Source of the DNA: Deltaproteobacteria bacterium | GTDB lineage: Bacteria; Myxococcota_A; UBA9042; DTJE01 | Reading direction: 5' to 3' | Assembly (NCBI GenBank): GCA_029547805.1 | Contig: JAKPOP010000025.1 | Span: 1 to 35,850, forward strand | Length of the DNA stretch: 35,850 nt | Shown here: piece by piece, positions 1-8,438 of the stretch | How positions within the stretch are numbered: position 1 is the first letter of the stretch | Layout: every line of letters begins with the position of its first letter | Program-made: the position numbers and the translations under genes | The notes under the pieces: generated by a model | The model's database searches: none | Told to the model about the DNA's origin: nothing | Seen by the model: the letters and a program-made list of their open reading frames with translations, nothing else

Positions 1-131
1 AGACATGGTCTGGTCGCCGAGTCGGGGACTTCAAACCCTCAGCCCCCTGGACGGAGTCTGCCCAAATCCCTGCGGATCTGGGCCGGAACGCGCCGGGAAC
101 ATGCCCGAGTCAGGCCTGGCCGCCTTACCGG

Positions 132-602
132 TCAGTCCTGCTGCCGGGGCAGGCACAGGAAGATCGGGTCGGGATTCGATGCATACTGACCACAGAACCA
201 TCCGGGAGGACAGTTCTCCAGGCAGACCGCCCCGCAGAGCCGCCCTTCGGGCGTCGCGATGCAGAATCCCGACTGGCAGTCCCGGTTCTCCCGGCAGGGG
301 CACCAGGAGGCCCCCGGGTCGTCCCGGCAGGGGTCCTCCTGGACCTCGGCATCCTCCCGCACCTCCCCGGGAACCTCTGGAGATCCCTCGGGGTACGAGT
401 CGAGACCCACCTCCTCCCCGGGCCCAGGGCCCGCCTCGCCGACATCACGCGCCGTTCCCGGGTCCCCGGCGTCCCGGTAGAGGTCCACCGGGATCTCCAG
501 CGGGCCCCCGGGGTCCCGGTCCGCTCCCGAGTCCTCCCCGTTCCCACCACCACCGCAGGCCCACCACCCCAGACACAGCCACACGACCGCCCGGCTCCTC
601 AT
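132..602 (-). CDS. Small Cys-rich lipoprotein
   Basis: Predicted secreted lipoprotein of 156 aa with unknown function. The N-terminus has a short basic and hydrophobic stretch (MRSRAVVWLCLGWWACGGG) with a Cys at about residue 16 that fits a lipobox (WWAC). A long Asp/Glu/Gly/Pro-rich linker follows, then a C-terminal region with about ten cysteines (WCPCRENRDCQSGFC, LCGAVCLENCPPGWFC), typical of extracytoplasmic lipoproteins of Myxococcota. The start at 602 is chosen because its ATG overlaps the holA stop as ATGA, implying translational coupling; the reading frame stays open further upstream but there lies inside holA. Coupling to a replication gene is probably positional rather than functional. 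The secreted, Cys-rich reading is fairly safe; no enzymatic function is visible. Confidence 0.72.
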   Translation of the reverse strand: MRSRAVVWLCLGWWACGGGGNGEDSGADRDPGGPLEIPVDLYRDAGDPGTARDVGEAGPGPGEEVGLDSYPEGSPEVPGEVREDAEVQEDPCRDDPGASWCPCRENRDCQSGFCIATPEGRLCGAVCLENCPPGWFCGQYASNPDPIFLCLPRQQD

Positions 603-1681
603 GGTCGCCTCCCCATCCCCGGGGCGATCCGGGGATCGGATTCCCGCCGCCCCTTGCCCCGCGGCAGGATCACCCGTGTCAGCAGTGCCGTCACCAGCGT
701 CTCGGGTCGCCCGGGCCCTCGCTTCAGGCGCGTCTCCCAGGCCGGGGCCTCCCGGAGAACGGCATCCAGTTCCTCCGGGGTATAGCGCCCGGCCCCCTTC
801 CGCAGGGCCTCCCACTTGAACTCGTGGCGCAGTTTCAGGACCTCCATCGCCTCGTCCGAGGGGACCTTCCGGGCCACCAGATCCTGGGCCATCCGGATCT
901 GCTGCACCTGCCGGACCACCCGGCCAAGGATCGCGAGCATTTCCTCCCCCGGGCGCTTCGCATCCTCCAAGTCCCGCCAGGCGACCTTCAGGGCCTTGCG
1001 CAGGTCCCGCTCCACCACGGCATCGGGCAGGTCCCAGGGGGCGTTCTGCCGGGACCGCTGCACCATGCCCAGCAGGTCCCCCTCGGCGACCCGCCCCCCG
1101 GGCCCCACCAGGTCCCGGATGGACCGGATCACCGACTCCAGGGTCGCCCGGTCAGGTCCCACCAGGTCCGCCAGGGATTCCTGGGCCCGGGCCTCGATCG
1201 CGATGCCGGCCTCCCGGGCCAGGGCCTGGATCAAGCGCACCGCCTCCCGGGCCTTCGGGACCTGGGCCAGCACCACGAGGCCCCCGGCAGCCAGGACGGC
1301 CTTGGCCAGGGCTCCACCCCGGGCCTTTTCGTCGGCCAGCAGCACCAGCCGCAGGTGGGACGGCCGCTTCGCCAGCACCTCGTCCAGTTCCTTGGCCCCC
1401 TGCCCCCCGGAGCCCATGTTCTCGACCACCCAGACGACCCCTTGCCCGAACAGGGGCACGGTCATCGCGTCGACCTTCACCCGGTCCCAGACATCGGATT
1501 TCGGCGGTCCGGCATCCCCCCGAGTCACGTCCACCGGGGAGCAGGTTCGCCCCAGGTCCCCCTGGACCAGCCCGATCACCTGCTCCCGGACCGCCTCGTC
1601 CTCCCCGGCCACCAGCACGACAACGGGGGCCTTCCCGCCCCTCAGCGCCGCCTCCAGTTCCCGGGTCTCGGGCAGTTGCAT
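599..1681 (-). CDS. holA: DNA polymerase III delta subunit
   Basis: 360 aa, close to the usual length of the clamp-loader delta subunit, which opens the beta sliding clamp during replication. The N-terminal third has the delta fold pattern (PVVVLVAGEDEAVREQVIGLV, then VVWVVENMGSGG and LRLVLLADEKARGG). The middle has the helical lid (EARAQESLADLVGPDRATLESVIRSI) and the C-terminus the helical collar (AILGRVVRQVQQIRMAQDL, FKWEALRKGAGRYTPEELDAVL). The ATG at 1681 follows GGGAGG by about 8 nt, so the longer in-frame extension is not needed. The stop overlaps the start of the downstream lipoprotein. Similarity to delta is recognisable across the full length; the other clamp-loader genes are not in this window. 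Confidence 0.85.
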   Translation of the reverse strand: MQLPETRELEAALRGGKAPVVVLVAGEDEAVREQVIGLVQGDLGRTCSPVDVTRGDAGPPKSDVWDRVKVDAMTVPLFGQGVVWVVENMGSGGQGAKELDEVLAKRPSHLRLVLLADEKARGGALAKAVLAAGGLVVLAQVPKAREAVRLIQALAREAGIAIEARAQESLADLVGPDRATLESVIRSIRDLVGPGGRVAEGDLLGMVQRSRQNAPWDLPDAVVERDLRKALKVAWRDLEDAKRPGEEMLAILGRVVRQVQQIRMAQDLVARKVPSDEAMEVLKLRHEFKWEALRKGAGRYTPEELDAVLREAPAWETRLKRGPGRPETLVTALLTRVILPRGKGRRESDPRIAPGMGRRP

Positions 1682-1810
1682 CTTCCGGCCTCCCAGGGTC
1701 CCGTCCAATCGTGCCCCTGGACCATCGCTCGGTCAATCGGCCGGCGGGTCCCGCTGACCCAGGGACCTGCCTCGCAAGGACCCGCCTCGTCTCGGATCAG
1801 ATGGGAGACC

Positions 1811-4800
1811 TCACGGATCCAGGGGGTCCCGGGCGTCCTCGAAGAGCGACCGCGGGTCGGCCAGGAAGCAGCCGTCCTCGTCATCCAGGACCTGCACGAA
1901 CCGGTAGGGCACGTAGCCCAGTTCGGCCTCGCAACGGGCGGCCAGGGCCGAGATGTAGAGCACCTGGAGCCCGTCGCTGCTGATCAGGGCCGGTTGCCGG
2001 GGCGGGATGCCGTAGCGCAGGATCAGGCGAGCCGCATTCCGCAGGTTCGTCGTGGTGTGCCGGGCATGGGGGTCCACGAGGATGGCGTTCTCGGGAACCG
2101 CATGGGCCTCCATGAGGTAGCGCTTCATCTCGATGGCCTCGGAGTAGGGGGTCCGGTCCGGGTGGACGTGCCCCCCCGACAGCAGCAGGAAGGGCGCCAG
2201 GCCCGCCTGCCACCGCCGCACCGCGATGTCGCAGTGCTGCTGTCCGGTCGGCGACAGGGGGTGGTCCAGGTCATCGGGCCCCCAGCCCGGAACCAGGATC
2301 ACCGAAAAGGGCCATTGGGACCAGTCGATGGCCGCCATCCGGTGCAGGGCCGCCCGGTTCTCGCCCTCCGCCAGGGGCTCGTAGCGCCCCGCCTCGTCCC
2401 GGCCATCCCGGATCAATCCCTCCATGGCCACCTCGCGGATCGGACCGTAGAAGGGCATCGGGTCCCGATGGCGATCCACCACGGTGGCCAGGAGGTCCGC
2501 CAGGTCGGCCCGAGGCAGCGCCTCCCGTTCCACGACGGCCTGGGCCGTGGCCAGGGCGTCGGTCATCGCCGCAGCCGCCAGCCCCGGGTCGTCCAGGCCC
2601 GCGTGCAGCGCAAAGGCCCCCGAGGGCCGCAGTTCCGACGCCACGACCCCCGCCGCGGCCAGGACCCGACCGGTGTCCGCCGCAGCCGCCGCCAGGGTGT
2701 CGGGGTCGAACCGGATGGCCTCCGCCAGACAGGCCGCATCGTTCCCGCAACTGGCCACCGCCTGTCGGAGGGCCTGGTCCCGGGCCTCCGACAGGCCCTG
2801 GAGCGCCGGGTCTGTCGCCACGGCCTCCGAGGCGGCCGCAACCTGATCCAGCACCGTCAGCAGGTACCAGTTCTTGTCCCGGACCGCCGACCCGCTGGTG
2901 ACCCGCCCATGGCCGGGATCGAAGCCCAGGAGGTCCGGGGGGTCGGGGAGGCCACAGACCGCCGGGTCCAGCGCCCCGAAGTCCCGCCCGCCATGGGACG
3001 GGGTCCACCCCGCGAAGAGCCACTCCGGCGTCACCTCGGCGAACGCGATGGCATCGTAGGGCGACAGGCGCCCGTGCTCGTAGAGGACGCCCAGGCCCCC
3101 GTCCGTGGCCGTCAGGTCCGAGTAGGCCGCGGGTCCCGGAACGATCCATCGGCCCACGGGCCAGGTCGATCCCCCGTCCAGGCTCACGTGAATCGTCAAC
3201 ATCTCCCGGTCCCAGGAGGCGGCGTTGGACCGCACCAGCGTCCCCGCGTGAGCCCTCGCCGGGTCCCAGCCCGGTCCCGACACCGCCAGCACCGACCCCT
3301 GGCAGTGGGGATCGACGGCACCCGGCGCCTCCCGCCCGGCGCTCCAGGTCACGCCGCCGTCGCGGCTCACCGACACGCCGCGCCGGGGCGAAACGAACCG
3401 CGTGCGGTAGTCCATCAGCAACGAGCCATCGAGCCGCTGGGCGATCGATGCCTCGTCCCCGAAGGCCCCGGGAACGACGCCCGCAAGTCGCCAGGTCACC
3501 CCAGGCTCGTCGGAACCAGGGGATCGGCCCTGCACCTCCCCCCGCACCGCACACGAGAAGGCCTCCCCGGGCCCAGGCCCCCGGGTGAAGTTGCACGGCG
3601 CGACCAGGGTGCCATCGGCCAGCTGGATCCCGTGGCCCGGTCCGGTGGCGGCCCACCGCCAGTCGGCCCCCTTCACCGCGGCATCGAGGTTCATCGGGTC
3701 GGACCAGGTCGCCCCCTCGTCGTCGCTGTGCATGACCCACAGGCTCCGGGCAGCCCTGCCGGCGTTGATCTGCCCCTCGGAGGCATCCCCGGGGTTCGTG
3801 GTCAGCAGCAGCCAGACCTTGCCGGTCGTGCGATCCACGATCGGGACCGGGTTGCCTGCCGTGTCCGGTCCGACGTCCAGGACGACCTGCAGCGGCCCCC
3901 AGGTCCTGCCGCCGTCGTTCGATCGCCGCATCACCAGGTCGATGTTCCCCGAGTCCCCCGGGCCGTCCACCCGCCCCTCGGCGAAGGCCAGGAGGGTCCC
4001 CGAGGCCACCCGGACCAGGGCCGGGATCCGGTATGAGGCGTAGCCACCGTCGCCGGCCCGGAACACCTCCACGCCCTCGGGTCCCGGCGGGAGGACCGCC
4101 GAGTCCCCCTCCAGCCAGAAGTCCTCGATGGTCACCACGTCCAGGTCCGGGCAGGCACCCAGGAACCAGGCCGCCCTCCCCGGGACGACCCCGACGGTCA
4201 CCACGTCCGGCAAGGGATCCGGTCCGTCAAAGACGACGACATCATCGACCCGCAACGCCAGGTTCCCTTGCGCCCGGGTCATCTCGACCACGAAGGGCAC
4301 GCCGTCGGCCACTGGCGAGGGACTCACCCGCACCTCGTCATCGGGGAACATCGGTCCCTCGAGCACCAGGTCGCCCGAGGCGTCCCGGAACCGGACCCGA
4401 TTGCTGCCGCCGATGAGCAACGCGGTCCCGGACGGCGTGTCGATCCGACCGGAGAGGTGCACCCGGACATCGCCGCGGCCCACGATCATCCGCCCGCCGT
4501 GCAGGAAGTTGTCGCATCCCGTATTCGACAGTCCAGCGCTTCCTGGCTCCCAGGGCGTCCCGTCGATCCGGACGTCCACCGGAACCCCGCTCCGGACGAA
4601 GACCGCCGCCCCCACCGGAATCGTGGTTGCGTCGCCACCCAAATCCTCGGCCTCCAGGTCGCCCAGGACGTCCGTGGCCTCCAGCGGCCCGTCCGCAGGA
4701 CCCGGATCCGCCGCCTCTTCGACCCGGTCGTCCGGGTCTTGCTGGTCCGGGAGGTCCGCTACCACGTCCCCCCGCAGGTCCGGCCCCGCGTCCTCGGGGC

Positions 4801-4900
4801 CCTGTCGGTCCTGACCGCCCGACGATGGGCACCCGGCCATCGCCGCAAGGACCAGGGAGGCCAGGCAACCTCCCACGGATCCACCCCCGACGCCCCTCAT
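1811..4900 (-). CDS. Lipoprotein: sialidase propeller fused to YdcF
   Basis: 1029 aa. The start at 4900 follows GGGGAGG by about 6 nt; a GTG at 4930 is possible but lacks a site. The lipoprotein signal ends in LAAMAGC and is followed by an Asp/Glu-rich linker. Residues about 100-280 look like a beta-sandwich with concanavalin-like features. Residues about 285-600 are an exo-sialidase-type propeller: the YRIPAL motif, an AFAEGR segment, and four Asp boxes (SNDGGRTW, SDDEGATW, SRDGGVTW, SLDGGSTW). From about 640 on there is a two-part YdcF/DUF218 protein: a helical part (DKNWYLLTVLDQ, LRPSGAF, GRDEAGRYEPLAEGENRAA), then the Rossmann-like domain (VILVPGWGPDD, LLLSGGH, EAIEMKRYL, TTTNLRNAARL). 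It is probably anchored outside the inner membrane and acts on glycans. The sialidase substrate and the YdcF reaction are unknown. The gene is monocistronic or first in a unit, 129 nt from holA. Confidence 0.85.
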   Translation of the reverse strand: MRGVGGGSVGGCLASLVLAAMAGCPSSGGQDRQGPEDAGPDLRGDVVADLPDQQDPDDRVEEAADPGPADGPLEATDVLGDLEAEDLGGDATTIPVGAAVFVRSGVPVDVRIDGTPWEPGSAGLSNTGCDNFLHGGRMIVGRGDVRVHLSGRIDTPSGTALLIGGSNRVRFRDASGDLVLEGPMFPDDEVRVSPSPVADGVPFVVEMTRAQGNLALRVDDVVVFDGPDPLPDVVTVGVVPGRAAWFLGACPDLDVVTIEDFWLEGDSAVLPPGPEGVEVFRAGDGGYASYRIPALVRVASGTLLAFAEGRVDGPGDSGNIDLVMRRSNDGGRTWGPLQVVLDVGPDTAGNPVPIVDRTTGKVWLLLTTNPGDASEGQINAGRAARSLWVMHSDDEGATWSDPMNLDAAVKGADWRWAATGPGHGIQLADGTLVAPCNFTRGPGPGEAFSCAVRGEVQGRSPGSDEPGVTWRLAGVVPGAFGDEASIAQRLDGSLLMDYRTRFVSPRRGVSVSRDGGVTWSAGREAPGAVDPHCQGSVLAVSGPGWDPARAHAGTLVRSNAASWDREMLTIHVSLDGGSTWPVGRWIVPGPAAYSDLTATDGGLGVLYEHGRLSPYDAIAFAEVTPEWLFAGWTPSHGGRDFGALDPAVCGLPDPPDLLGFDPGHGRVTSGSAVRDKNWYLLTVLDQVAAASEAVATDPALQGLSEARDQALRQAVASCGNDAACLAEAIRFDPDTLAAAAADTGRVLAAAGVVASELRPSGAFALHAGLDDPGLAAAAMTDALATAQAVVEREALPRADLADLLATVVDRHRDPMPFYGPIREVAMEGLIRDGRDEAGRYEPLAEGENRAALHRMAAIDWSQWPFSVILVPGWGPDDLDHPLSPTGQQHCDIAVRRWQAGLAPFLLLSGGHVHPDRTPYSEAIEMKRYLMEAHAVPENAILVDPHARHTTTNLRNAARLILRYGIPPRQPALISSDGLQVLYISALAARCEAELGYVPYRFVQVLDDEDGCFLADPRSLFEDARDPLDP

Positions 4901-5215
4901 ACGCCCCTCCCCGTGCCAGCCTCCGCGCACCAGGCTCCCCAGGTGCCGCGACGACGACGCTGCGACTCCTCCCGGGGATCCGGACCTGCCGTCGCCCCTT
5001 CCCGCGCCCCCGCCCAGGGCCCCTCTCGTCTACCACGGAATCGAAGAAACGGGGGCGGAGGCCGACCCCGAAATGCCCGGAGCCGAAGTTCCCCCGTCGG
5101 GACGCCGCCCTGTTCGAGATCCTCCTGCAAGCCGACGACTGCCACCCGCGTCCTGACCCTGGAGTCCTGTCCGGAGGCAGGTCGGGCACCGGTGGGAGGG
5201 GGCCCGAGGGGGTGT
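4901..5215. other. Intergenic stretch without a recognised gene
   Basis: 315 nt separate the membrane protein gene from the sialidase lipoprotein gene, both on the minus strand. Short open frames here have no ribosome binding site or recognisable protein similarity and are extremely Arg/Pro/Gly-rich, as expected for shadows in such GC-rich DNA. A less GC-rich patch near 5030-5050 on the minus side could belong to the promoter of the large lipoprotein, but no convincing -35/-10 pair was found. Confidence 0.5.
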
Positions 5216-6067
5216 TCAGTAGGGGGTGTAGGGCGCCGGAGCCATGCCCCGGGCCCAGAGGACCGCTGCGCCGGTCACCAGGACCGCCACCAGGGTCGGA
5301 ACCAGGACCGCGGCCAGGGAGCCGCGGAAGAGGCGACCCGTCCCGGAGGCGATGGGAGCGGCCAGGGCCATCACCAGCGGGCCTCGGGGCGCCTCGGTGA
5401 AGGCCCAGGCATAGACCAGCACCCCGCCGTAGGCCAGCACCAGGGAACCCACCGTCCCCGCCGGCACCCGCCCCCAGCGGACCCCCAGGACCGCCAGGAC
5501 CCCGGCCACCACGGCGATGGCCCCCATCACCTGGCCCAGCAACGCGCTGCCCGAGAGGCCCAGCAGACCCGCGGCCCCCGCCGATGCCCCTGCCCAGGCC
5601 CCGAACCACCCCGGGGCCCCCGACGACCGCAAGACCGAGGTCGCACCCCAGAGGGCCCCCAGGACCAGGGCGGCCCAGACCCAGGAGGCCGAGGGGTCGG
5701 ACCCCGACGGGACCATCACCAATCGGGCAGCCCCCAGGCACAGGCCCCCGGCCCACAGGACCAGGAAGGGGGCCCGGCCCCTCGCCGGGATCGCCTGGGC
5801 CGCCGCCCCGACCAGGGCCGCCAGCACCACCAGCGGTCCGATCCAGTCCAGCGTGTCCGCCACGGGCCAGTGGGGAACGCCGCGGGCCCCCAGCAAGGCC
5901 GCGACCACCCCTGCTCCGAAGGCGATCCCCGCCGCGGAGACCGCCAGGTCCCGGCGGGCCATCCGCCCCGTGAGCCAGGCGCCGAGGATCACGGTCACCG
6001 CAGCCAGTGCGGGCCAGACCCCGGTCCGCAGCAGCACCGCCACCTGGATGTCCGACCCCGTGTTCAT
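5216..6067 (-). CDS. Multi-pass membrane protein, unknown function
   Basis: 283 aa, almost entirely hydrophobic, with about nine to ten predicted transmembrane helices (for example VWPALAAVTVILGAWL, AVSAAGIAFGAGVVAALL, PLVVLAALVGAAAQAI and, near the C-terminus, AAVLVPTLVAVLVTGAAVLW). The second of two nearby ATGs (6067) is preferred because GGGAGG lies 6 nt before it; the first ATG (6073) directly abuts that site. Arg-rich loops alternate with Gly/Ala-rich helices. No transporter or enzyme motif stands out. It lies 30 nt downstream of the YceI gene on the same strand and may be transcribed with arsR-yceI. YceI-family proteins bind isoprenoid lipids and often sit beside membrane proteins such as cytochrome b561, but no heme-ligating histidine pattern is visible, so that identity is not supported. 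Confidence 0.7.
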   Translation of the reverse strand: MNTGSDIQVAVLLRTGVWPALAAVTVILGAWLTGRMARRDLAVSAAGIAFGAGVVAALLGARGVPHWPVADTLDWIGPLVVLAALVGAAAQAIPARGRAPFLVLWAGGLCLGAARLVMVPSGSDPSASWVWAALVLGALWGATSVLRSSGAPGWFGAWAGASAGAAGLLGLSGSALLGQVMGAIAVVAGVLAVLGVRWGRVPAGTVGSLVLAYGGVLVYAWAFTEAPRGPLVMALAAPIASGTGRLFRGSLAAVLVPTLVAVLVTGAAVLWARGMAPAPYTPY

Positions 6068-6097
6068 GTCCATCCTCCCGCCCGGCGCCCCGCACGA

Positions 6098-6676
6098 TCA
6101 CTTCTGACGAATCGCCTCGATGTCCAGAATGACCTCCACCTCCCGACCCAGGCCCTCGGGCATGTAGGAGATGCCGAAGTCCATCCGGTTCACGGTGAAC
6201 CGGGCCGACAGCCCGATCCGGTAGTTGCCCCAGGGGTCGTTCCCCTGGCCCAGTTTCCGGGCCTTGAACTTCAGGGGCTTCGTGACCCCGCGAACCGTCA
6301 GGTCCCCCTCGATCTCGAAGGTGTCGTTGCCCACCTCCCGGACCGATCGGGACCGGAAGGTCCACTTCGGAGCCTGCTTCACGTTGAAGAAGTCGGGGCC
6401 CCGGAGGTGCTGGTCCCGCTTCTCGTCCCGCGTGTTCACGCTCTCAGGAACCAGCGTGAACTCGACCGAGGACCTCGCCGCATCCGCCGCGTCCAGCACG
6501 ATGGTTCCCTCGAACTTCTGGAACCATCCCCAGATCTGTCCAATCCCCAGGTGGTTGACCTGGAACAGGACCTGCGAGTGCACCGGGTCCACCTGGTAGG
6601 ACTCGGCGGCCCGGGCGACGCTGGACAGGCCCCCGATTCCCGCGACGATGACGGCAGCGATCAGGCGATGCTTCAT
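6098..6676 (-). CDS. YceI-family periplasmic protein
   Basis: 192 aa. A cleavable signal peptide (MKHRLIAAVIVAGIGGLSSV, cleavage after ARA) precedes a full YceI lipocalin-like domain: YQVDPVHSQVLFQVNHLGIG at the start, a WFQKFEGTIVLD segment, then DFFNVKQAPKWTFRS, GDLTVRGVTKPLKFKA and the closing RFTVNRMDFGISY and VEVILDIEA strands. Members of this family form a beta-barrel that binds polyisoprenoid chains and are often induced by stress. The length fits the family. The ATG overlaps the stop of the upstream ArsR-type gene as ATGA, so the two are translationally coupled and expression is probably under that repressor. The in vivo ligand cannot be told from the sequence. Confidence 0.9.
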   Translation of the reverse strand: MKHRLIAAVIVAGIGGLSSVARAAESYQVDPVHSQVLFQVNHLGIGQIWGWFQKFEGTIVLDAADAARSSVEFTLVPESVNTRDEKRDQHLRGPDFFNVKQAPKWTFRSRSVREVGNDTFEIEGDLTVRGVTKPLKFKARKLGQGNDPWGNYRIGLSARFTVNRMDFGISYMPEGLGREVEVILDIEAIRQK

Positions 6677-7017
6677 GACGATTCCTCCACCACATTGGGT
6701 TCCCTGCTGACGGGGGGAGGCCCCCCCTCTCCTGCCTGGCCCTTGCCGAGCAGGCGGTCCTGCATCGCCCGAAGAAACGCCCCCAGGACCTCCTGGTTCA
6801 CCGAAAAGAACCCGAACTGGCCCTCCCGTCGGACCCGCACCACCCCCGCGTCGAGCAGGATCTTCAGGTGATGCGAGATCGTGGACTGGCCCACCGGGAA
6901 CCGTTCGGCGAGGGCCCCGCAGGAAACCACTCCCTCCCGGACCAGCGTCTCCAGGATGTCTCGTCTCCTGGAATCCGCCAGGGCCTTCGCGATGCGGTCC
7001 ACCTGCGATGCGTCCAT
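6673..7017 (-). CDS. ArsR-type winged-helix repressor
   Basis: 114 aa. A winged helix-turn-helix of the ArsR/SmtB type: an N-terminal helix (DRIAKALADSRRRDILETLV), the recognition segment (CGALAERFPVGQSTISHHLK) and the wing (VVRVRREGQFGFFSVN). There is no CxC metal-binding motif, so it belongs with the non-metal ArsR members. The start at 7017 follows GGGAGG by 6 nt; the frame runs on upstream to 7083 but without such a site, through the promoter. It is the first gene of an arsR-yceI pair and most likely represses itself and yceI through the palindrome at 7077-7099. A short disordered tail follows the winged helix. Confidence 0.88.
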   Translation of the reverse strand: MDASQVDRIAKALADSRRRDILETLVREGVVSCGALAERFPVGQSTISHHLKILLDAGVVRVRREGQFGFFSVNQEVLGAFLRAMQDRLLGKGQAGEGGPPPVSREPNVVEESS

Positions 7018-7054
7018 TCCAGACCTCCCGGCGCCCTCGGGCGACGCTTCGACA

Positions 7055-7083
7055 TTTCTATGAACGTCGATGCGTTTTGTCAA
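7055..7083 (-). promoter_or_regulatory. Sigma70-like promoter for arsR-yceI
   Basis: Read on the minus strand: TTGACA (7083-7078), a 17-nt spacer, then TAGAAA (7060-7055), about 38 nt before the arsR start. This is the best promoter match in the window, in an unusually AT-rich patch. The -35 lies inside the left arm of the adjacent palindrome, so a bound repressor would block polymerase. Confidence 0.7.
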
Positions 7084-7099
7084 GAATGGTGATTGACAA
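7077..7099. promoter_or_regulatory. Palindromic putative ArsR operator
   Basis: Perfect 7-bp inverted repeat, TTGTCAA (7077-7083) and TTGACAA (7093-7099), separated by 9 bp. It covers the -35 of the arsR promoter, the layout expected of an autorepressor site. That the neighbouring ArsR-type protein binds it is inference. Confidence 0.55.
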
Positions 7100-7237
7100 T
7101 CTATTTATTCATCCAGATCAACGGCCGATCGAGCACTGCCGCATGGCAGCCCACCAGGAGGACGCCGCACCAGGCTGCCTCGAAGCCGGAACCTGGGTCG
7201 GTGCTGTGGCGACAGCGGCCTGGCGAGGGAGGTCTCG

Positions 7238-7255
7238 CACCCCGTCAACGGGGTG
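7238..7255 (-). terminator. GC hairpin at end of radical SAM operon
   Basis: Perfect 7-bp stem (CACCCCG and CGGGGTG) with a 4-nt loop. The loop contains the TGA stop of the last gene of the operon. There is no T-tract after it, so it may be a 3'-end stabilising structure or a non-canonical terminator rather than a classical intrinsic one. Confidence 0.4.
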
Positions 7256-8438
7256 GGAGCCGATCCCCCGGGGCCGGGACGGACGGACGGACGAGGTCCG
7301 GGGCGCACCCCGAGGGGGCCGGGCCGGTCCGGAGGGTCGCCAGGATGTCCCGGAGGCGACCCTGAACGATGTCGCCAACCGGTCGGGGCAAGAAGGGGCA
7401 GGCCCGCACCTGCCCCAGGGGATTGGCATAGATGAACTGGTGCCCCCCCACACACCCCCGAGGGGCCTCCCAGACCGCCGCGGACCAGGCCAGGGGACGA
7501 GGACGGGCGCCCCGGTTGTTCCGGGCCATCAGGCTCTCCAGGCGGGCATGCTCGGCGGGGGTCAACCCGAAGCGGCCATGAACGGCCGCCCCGCCGCTCG
7601 GATGGGCCGGGAAGAAGTTCACGAAGTGCACCCCCAGGTCCCCGACGAAGTCCAGATAGCGGTCGAAGCCCTCGGGGTCCAGGACCTCCGGCCCCACCAT
7701 GCAGTCCACGCTGGCCAGCAGGCCCACCTGCACGGCGGCCCGCAGGGCCGACACGGCGACGTCGAAGGCCCCGGGGTTCCCCTTGCTGCGGGCCACGGTG
7801 GCCGCATCCCGGCCGTCCAGCGAGACGATCACGCCCGCCAGGCCCCCTTCGGCCAGTCGGGCCAGCACCTCCCGGTCCGCCCGGTGGCCCGTGGTGACCA
7901 GGAAGCACCGCAGGCCGGCCTCCCGGGCGGTTCGCACCAGGACCGGCAGGTCCTCGACCCGCATCAGGGGCTCCCCCCCGGTGAAGAACACCGCCCGGGC
8001 GCCGGCCTCGGCCAGGTCCCGGACCGCCTGGACCAGGGCCTCGAGGGGCACCGCCTCCTCGGGCCCGAGTTCCGGCAGGGCGTAGCAGTGGGGGCACCGG
8101 TAGGGACACCGGCTGGAGACCGAGAGGAGGCCGAACAGCAGCGGCAGCGGTCGGCCCTCGGCGATGGCCATCACCTCCTCGGCCACGAGGTCGGGGAAGG
8201 AGGGGTCGTTCAGGGGTGGCATCGCGGTGGCCGCGAAGACCTCCCCGTGCCGGGACCGGACATAGCGCCCGGGGCCGCCCCGCAGGAGGTTCCGGGGGCT
8301 CCGGAGGTAGTCCCGGAAGGCCCGACCGAAGGCTGCCGGCCCCGCCCGAGCCACCCCCCGGGCCAGCAGGGCCCCGACGATCCGGGCCTCCAGCAGGGCC
8401 TTTTCGGTGCCGGTGACATACCGCACGGCGTCATCCAT
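7245..8438 (-). CDS. Radical SAM protein with SPASM-like tail
   Basis: 397 aa, last gene of the eight-gene minus-strand operon. The radical SAM cluster motif is C111-PYR-C115-PH-C118, followed by the SAM-binding FFTGGEPL at 152-159. An N-terminal helical stretch of about 100 aa precedes the barrel. The C-terminal part (RGCVGGHQFIYANPLGQVRACPF, then a further GCAPD) has the spacing of a shortened SPASM/twitch region that could hold an extra Fe-S cluster. Such enzymes usually modify peptides or small molecules by carbon-radical chemistry. The ATG at 8438 follows GGAGG and overlaps the end of the upstream gene by 8 nt. No close functional relative recognised; related in layout to its upstream neighbour. 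The substrate is unknown. Confidence 0.85.
   Translation of the reverse strand: MDDAVRYVTGTEKALLEARIVGALLARGVARAGPAAFGRAFRDYLRSPRNLLRGGPGRYVRSRHGEVFAATAMPPLNDPSFPDLVAEEVMAIAEGRPLPLLFGLLSVSSRCPYRCPHCYALPELGPEEAVPLEALVQAVRDLAEAGARAVFFTGGEPLMRVEDLPVLVRTAREAGLRCFLVTTGHRADREVLARLAEGGLAGVIVSLDGRDAATVARSKGNPGAFDVAVSALRAAVQVGLLASVDCMVGPEVLDPEGFDRYLDFVGDLGVHFVNFFPAHPSGGAAVHGRFGLTPAEHARLESLMARNNRGARPRPLAWSAAVWEAPRGCVGGHQFIYANPLGQVRACPFLPRPVGDIVQGRLRDILATLRTGPAPSGCAPDLVRPSVPAPGDRLPPR

Noticed and set aside
5-4036. 1343-codon open frame on the plus strand (also long frames at 4268-6871 and 8407-11049)
   Set aside because: Extremely Arg/Pro/Gly/His-rich with no domain, antisense to well-supported genes (holA, sialidase lipoprotein, radical SAM genes). 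A side effect of high GC.
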